Assembly (NCBI RefSeq): GCF_009730915.1
Contig: NC_052480.1
Location: 1,984,001-2,048,000 of the forward strand
Length of the DNA: 64,000 nt
Direction: 5' to 3'
Source: Dioscorea cayenensis subsp. rotundata
Lineage: Eukaryota; Streptophyta; Magnoliopsida; Dioscoreales; Dioscoreaceae
In this document: piece by piece, positions 58,968 through 64,000 of the stretch
How the letters are laid out: each line of letters begins with the position of its first letter
Numbering within the stretch: the first letter of the stretch is position 1
The notes under the pieces: model-generated
Databases searched by the model: none
Seen by the model: only the letters and a program-made list of their open reading frames with translations
What the model was told of the DNA's origin: nothing
Made by a program: the position numbers and the translations under genes

Positions 58968-61152
58968 ATGAAGCGTGAGCCTCCCGCCGAAGAGCTCCCT
59001 GGAAGCCCTAGAGCCATCCATGATCCTGAATCCAATCCCGGCCCCATGGAAGCCATCGCTGGTGAGGACGAGGACGAAGCCCTGAAGATGGCGGTGGTCC
59101 TATCCCGGGAGGAGGTTCTGCGCCGGCGCTCCCGCCGATTGAAGCAGCTTGAGAGGTGTTATAGGGAGCAGTACTGGGCTTTAATGGAGGAGCTGAGGGT
59201 GAGGCATCGGGACTATTACTGGGAGTTCGGGAAGAGTCCCTTTGACGGCCAGAAGGGGGAGAATGTGGTGTTTGCGGCGGGGGGAGAAGGAAACGAGGAG
59301 GTGGCGAAGGATGGGGTTGGTGGGCTAGGGTTTGGTGGAGGGGAAGCGGGGAAGAAGGGTGAGAGGGAGCGGTGTGGGGTTTCGGGGTGCAAGGTGTATG
59401 CAATGCCCTTGACGAGGTTTTGCCACTCTCATATACTGTTGGATGGGAAGCAGATGCTGTATAAGGGCTGCAACTATGTCATTAAAAGGTATTGGATTCT
59501 TTCAATGTTCTTGTTTTTGGTTTTTTTACTGTTCTTTTTAGGGTTTTGATGGTTGTTTGTGTGATTGGATTTGATTTTGTGGATGTTTTGGATGATCTGT
59601 CTTTGTGTTACTTTTTGATTGTTTGCTTCCCAAGTTCTTGTTGATTTTTAGGGGAGATTTGGTGTTCTTTTTTTTATGATGTTTGTGCGGTCATTCATGA
59701 GGGTACATTATTGATTACGTTATTGCAATTAGTGAAATTTGTACATGTTCATTGAAATTCAAGGAAATGAAATGAAGAACATTTGATATATTGTCTATGT
59801 CTTGTTGGATTTGGATTTGTGGCGTATGCTGTCTTGGTCGTATTTCTATAAAGTTTGCGGACAGTATAATTGATTCTTTGATTTCTAGCGATTTTCTGTC
59901 TGTTGAGTGCTGTGTTTTTCTAAAGGATGTGAGGAATTTTTCTGTAAGCATGGGCCTTCTTACAAAAGAATGTTGCAATAAGTCACACTGGTGGAATTTA
60001 GTTCTGCAATCTTTCTTTTTTTTATTTTTTTTAGCATGTATTTTTGTTGCTGTTTAGATCTTGTTTGCTTTGATGATAAGATAGTTAAGATGTAATTAGT
60101 CCTTTCATGTTGCATCTGTATGCATGCTTTTAGTGATAATGAGTTTGATATCTTTCTAGGGTAAATTGTTGTTTTCTCAACTCTACAAATTAGAACAATT
60201 CATGATGGTTTCGATGAGGTTGAGTTCTTTATGTTGAGGATGCTTGTCATGGCTTAGTGATTATTCTACAATCTACTTTTCTTGTCCATTCTGCAACTTG
60301 GAGGAATCTATTCGTGTGTTAAATGGGTTTGAGTTGTGAGTTTTGTGATTCCTGAGATATGGAATGGTTGGGTTACATTCAGGGATTTGAGGCACCATGT
60401 TTTTACATTATCGACTATAGTGTAAATATAGCATGAGTTTGTTCTTTTTAATTGTTGTTGTCAATTTTGTTATTTGTGAATATCTTGGCATGGGTGAATC
60501 AGAATGACTTCAATTTTTTTAGAGATAGTTGTGGCATTTCTGGGAATATATATTGGCAGATGTTATTTGAGATTGCAAGCCATTAGACAACACCTTAAAC
60601 AATGCTATGTTGCAGATTCTGTTTAGGATGTAGTCCCATTGGAGGTTCCCATCCTTCAGATTTGCCATCCTAAGAATTCATATGGTAGAAGGTATTCAAT
60701 ATTAAATTGAATACTTTTTTGCTTTTCTCAGATAGGAACTTGTCACCACAACACTTTATGCTATAAATATGCATGTTCCTACATCAGTTTTGAGGAAATT
60801 ACTTTTGATGTTTTCATATGTTGATGGTAGTTGTTTCCCTACCTTAATATGAATTTTGATCACATGGATAATTTTGAACCTTAGCAGTGCACCCAATGGC
60901 CAAATTTATTGTGGTAAACCAGTTCTCAGAGCTGCCATTCCCTCTCTGTGCCCAGTTCACTTTCAAAAGGCTCAGAAGCATGTGTCACAAGCTTTAAGGA
61001 AGGCAGGTCTCAATGGGCCCTCTACAGTCAGGCATGCTCCGAAATTTCATGTGATACTTGCTGAATACGTGAGCCAAGTTCAAGCCAAAAGGAGAGAATT
61101 ATTGAATTCCAATGGTGATAACAATGGGGAGAAGGATGAAAAGATCAGTTGA
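58968..61152 (+). CDS. zf-C3Hc3H protein, INO80 complex subunit D / KANL2-like
   Basis: Two exons, 58968-59488 and 60888-61152, encode 261 residues; the intron is 1.4 kb. An acidic N-terminus is followed by a basic, Arg-rich helix (SREEVLRRRSRRLKQLERCYREQYW). The potential DNA-binding zf-C3Hc3H domain runs from ERCGVSGCKVYAMPLTRFCHSH across the intron to QIYCGKPV...SLCPVHF, with two C3H-type clusters. The family includes INO80D and the NSL-complex subunit KANL2, so a nuclear role in chromatin complexes is likely. The ATG was chosen because upstream sequence in the same frame is CT microsatellite. A roughly 46-bp tandem duplication overlaps the stop codon. Confidence 0.85.
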
Positions 61153-61225
61153 GCTTCATGTCTTGGACATGTAACCCTGGATGAAAAGATTCTGTTGAGC
61201 TTCATGTCTTGGACATGTAACCCTG
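61134..61225. repeat. 46-bp tandem duplication across the stop codon of the zf-C3Hc3H gene
   Basis: Two adjacent near-identical copies beginning GGATGAAAAGAT at 61134 and 61179. The first holds the TGA stop at 61150-61152. Confidence 0.85.
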
Positions 61226-62381
61226 GATTGTGTCTTGAAGACTACAGTCATAGTTGGAGGCCCCATCGGTCAAATCTAAGCGGGATGGCATGTAGAGGGC
61301 CTTGGACTCCTTGCAAGCGGAGAAAACCCTTACATTTTTAAGGTACACAATGTTATTCACTTTAGCTTGTATTTAGTTTAAAAATTTTCCTTGAATGAAT
61401 TCCCATTGTATACAAAATACATCCATTATAGCTTCTGCTGACTTTCTTCTTTTTTGGCTCCTGATTGATGATTCTTGGAACATTGTGTAGATCTCTTTTA
61501 CAACGTGTCATCATAATTAACAGTGAAAATCAACCTGAGAGATAAACCAGCGAAAAATACATCTTCCAAATATTTCATCCTGCTTTTTTTTGCCTGTACA
61601 ATTCCAGCCAAACTCTGGGACACATTACTTCTCATTTATTCACACTAGTATTATTATCATGCTGAATGATAGAGCCTGAAAATTTCAGAACTCTTGTTAG
61701 GGATACACCCAAGTGTCTTTTAATGGTTTGTTGTCAGTCCTATCTTGTGATCATGTTCAACTTGCCACTGATGCTACATTATTGTTTTTGTTGAATAATA
61801 AAGCTCTGATTGATTTCATATTCAATGGAATCAGGTCTTCGCCATGCAGAACGTCCTTGAAAAGGACTTCAAGAGAACTCACAATCTTCATTAGCAACCA
61901 ATCAATCTGTGTGTGCTGCTTTGTTCACATTTGGTCGACATCCTTATTTTCGTCATTAAGGGCTCATGAAACACACCGCTAATGTACCTCAGTTCCATGG
62001 ACCAGTCAGCATCGATCACGAGCCACACTGACTTGTGCTTATGGCGGAAGGCTGTTGCTTTATGACTTTGCCATTTTTACAATGTCCAAAAGTCTTGTGA
62101 GACATGAAATGATGAAACCCTTTATTATCAGACTGGTCTTGACTTTTTTACAAGACAATGCCCAGTGACCTTGCTTGGCCATCTCTCTGATTCACCAGGA
62201 CATTGCCGAAACCAGGTCATTCTGATTCATCTCTCCTCGCATTGCTTTGGCAATGTCCTGGTTTCGGCTTTATTATTGTCCTTGAGTTGAAAAAACCCTA
62301 GAGTTTCTTCTGCGAATTTCTGAATTCAGGTTGGTACTTATGTAGCAGTTATATATTCAGTGCCAAAATTTTTTTGTTTAC
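61226..62381. other. 3' UTR and spacer with a hairpin
   Basis: No credible ORF is present. An inverted repeat at 62194-62262 (see findings) is the main structure. Confidence 0.45.
62194..62262. repeat. Inverted repeat with a 14-bp perfect stem
   Basis: ACCAGGACATTGCC at 62194-62207 and its exact reverse complement at 62249-62262 enclose a loop of about 41 bases. A second inverted pair, CCGAAACCAGG/CCTGGTTTCGG, overlaps it out of step. Confidence 0.7.
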
Positions 62382-62625
62382 CAACGATCAAATGATTTAT
62401 TGGTATACGGATCATCGATAGAGCTTTTCACCGAGTGGTGGGAGTTCGATTTTTGGTGAAAGACATATTTCTGGAAGATGTGAGTGGTGGTTGTGTGCGG
62501 GTGGTTTTAGCGCTTATGCGTGCTCGGGATCTGTTTTTACTTGCTACACCGAGATTTGTGCACGCTTTGATGGTTCAGGAGAGTCTTTGGATTGTATGTT
62601 CTTTTTGTAAATAAAAAAAAAAAAA
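62382..62625 (+). mobile_element. SINE-like element, sibling of the one at 47766
   Basis: It shares with the 47766 element the start CAACGA, TTATTGGTAT, an AGTGGTGRGAGTTCGAT B-box region and TGAAAGACAT, in the same order. It ends in an A-rich tail (AAATAAAAAAAAAAAAA) near 62625. Target duplications are not clear, and the B box is degraded, so it is an older copy. Confidence 0.6.
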
Positions 62626-63485
62626 CCTCTTTGCTTGTGAATTTGAATATGCAAATCATATAGAATTTGCGTGATTGTAAATGCAAAATAAGTGGCATCT
62701 ATTTATGTGAGTAAAATATTTTTTTTTTTAATTCTTGAGGGGTGTTTAGTTGGTGTTATTTATCAATATGAATGAATATATTATTAAATTTAAAAAATAA
62801 GATTTTTGTAAATAATAAATTAAAATTTGACCAATTTCAAGGAAAAAAAAATTGCAGCAACTTTTCCGAAAGTCACATACATTTTAACCCCCTGGTAAAG
62901 CACAAGTTAATCTGTTCTGTAGCTGTTTCCTTGCTGTTGCCCATATTTGCTACATCTGTTGGGTCTGACAAGCAGGTACTCTTTGCAGCAAAGATATGGA
63001 CAAAATTATCAACCCGTGCTCAGCCATGTCTAGGTCACATGATTTGAAATGACATATTTGCAGACTAAAGATTTTTGCAATGCTTTTTTTTTTTAAAAAA
63101 AAAAGTTAATAAATTATACATCTTTCATTCAAGTAAGGAAAAAAATATTGTTTTTAATTTTTATGTATGAACTTTATTCGGATGTTAAAAAAAATCCATA
63201 AATAATAATAATAACAATTTTATTAATAAAATTAATGTATCAATAATCACAAAAGGTGCAGTTGTTTGAAAGACAAATAGAAACTGCATATTATTAAAAA
63301 TCTTAAAAAAAAAACTTTAAGATTCATGGAGAAACCAAGAAATCATATATACCAAGCTTGAGCGAGCCTGCAAAATTTCATCATTTGAAGAAACAACATC
63401 CAATCCATGTTACAATTTTTGAGTATTAGCCATGAGAACTACTGAAAAAACACATGTTTTCATTTTCCTTAAATTTTTGTGTGAT
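62626..63485. other. AT-rich spacer, no gene seen
   Basis: Poly-A/T rich with an (ATA)n stretch near 63200. The last 100 or so bases are probably the 3' UTR of the minus-strand gene. Confidence 0.45.
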
Positions 63486-63881
63486 CTAGGAAATATAATC
63501 TCTACTAGCTGATTGCTTTTTGTGTTGGTGAGCATATTCAGTGTGAGAACGATGGTCTCTATGACTTGAATCATCTCTATCATCTGATCTTTTCCGCCTT
63601 AAATGCCGATCCTCTCTGTCTCTAGTCCGTCTCCTCGGCAGTGAATCTTCCGTATTTTTATAGCCCTTGTGAGTAGAAACATCTCCATCGGGTGTTCTTC
63701 GGTGCCTGTGTGGTGTATCTTCCCTATTCTTATAGTCTCTGGGAGTAGAATCATCTCTATCAAATGAACTTCTCCTTCGTTTTCTCCTCGAGTTAAGTTC
63801 CTCTCTATCGTCGGGCCTTCCATGCACATGCGGTGAATCCTCCCTGCTATTGTGACTGCTCCGTCTAGGCGGTGATGGAAC
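63486..63881 (-). CDS. Last exon of an Arg/Asp/Ser-rich protein, 5' part outside the window
   Basis: A minus-strand exon of 132 codons including stop. It starts after an ATAG acceptor at 63882 with VPSPPRRSSHNSREDSP and continues with Arg-rich, RD/RE-type repeats (RRKRRRSSFDRDDS, YKNREDTPHRHRRTPDGD, RRRTRDREDRHLRRKRSDDRDD). It stops after SASRDYIS. Such tails are typical of nuclear RNA-processing proteins (SR-like proteins, large cyclophilins, PRP38-type factors). The domain that would identify it lies in exons beyond position 64000, so no name is given. Confidence 0.6.
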   Translation of the reverse strand, partial: VPSPPRRSSHNSREDSPHVHGRPDDREELNSRRKRRRSSFDRDDSTPRDYKNREDTPHRHRRTPDGDVSTHKGYKNTEDSLPRRRTRDREDRHLRRKRSDDRDDSSHRDHRSHTEYAHQHKKQSASRDYIS

Positions 63882-64000
63882 CTATGACCACGGGAGAGAC
63901 CTATTAAGTTTTCATATATATATTTATATATATATCTTGATACGTAAAAATTTAAGCATAGCATGGTTGATTGTAAGATTGTCAAGCAATGAAGCTGCAT

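Noticed and set aside
1-64000. CRISPR arrays, tRNA and rRNA genes, known miRNA precursors
   Set aside because: None was recognised on reading both strands; the tandem repeats lack spacer structure, and the only tRNA-like box is in the SINEs. A dedicated tRNA or miRNA scan could still find something missed by eye.

Overview
This is a 64 kb piece of an AT-rich flowering-plant nuclear genome. The genes have spliced GT-AG structures with long AT-rich introns, and the intergenic DNA is full of (TA)n runs. The families are plant-specific (AP2/PLETHORA, PEBP/FT, PPR, NPF, BAHD, PTI1-like kinase, Ole e 1/extensin). The BABY BOOM-like protein opens with a WLAFSLSPQ motif that I recall from maize-type BBM proteins, so a monocot is my best guess, but the sequence does not settle it. 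There is one assembly gap of exactly 1000 N (39291-40290).

Layout, left to right: 3' end of a HINT4-like HIT-domain gene (+, 360-999); BABY BOOM/PLETHORA-type AP2 factor (+, 4752-7769); CFL1-like WW-domain gene (-, 9673-10349); 5'-truncated LINE (-, about 12641-15060); Ole e 1 plus extensin cell-wall protein (+, 16947-18526); second LINE remnant (-, about 19337-20395); PUX11-like UBX protein (+, 21500-25123); intronless E-type PPR protein (+, 26259-28037); FLOWERING LOCUS T-like PEBP gene (-, 29160-30505); PTI1-like kinase (+, 34072-37912); a gene-poor stretch with the gap, MITE-like elements, a probable solo LTR and a roughly 257-bp repeat array (38-48.3 kb); DUF1685 protein whose large intron holds a 266-bp tandem array (+, 48391-51742); a MITE with clean ends (52201-52471); NPF (NRT1/PTR) transporter (+, 53472-55504); BAHD acyltransferase (-, 55543-56939); zf-C3Hc3H (INO80D/KANL2-like) protein (+, 58968-61152); and the last exon of an Arg/Asp-rich gene (-, 63486-63881).

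The genes are ordinary single-copy plant genes with no sign of an operon-like cluster. Two are developmental regulators (BBM-like, FT-like) and one is linked to cuticle development (CFL1-like), but nothing shows that they act together. The most interesting items are: an FT-like protein with the TFL1-type histidine at the Tyr85 position but an FT-type external loop; a BBM-like gene whose first two exons do not join in frame at the only good splice sites; an NPF transporter lacking the ExxER proton-coupling motif; a SINE with a perfect 13-bp target duplication inside a satellite-like array; a MITE with 9-bp target duplications; and a 266-bp minisatellite that fills an intron. I see no convincing wholly new biological system.
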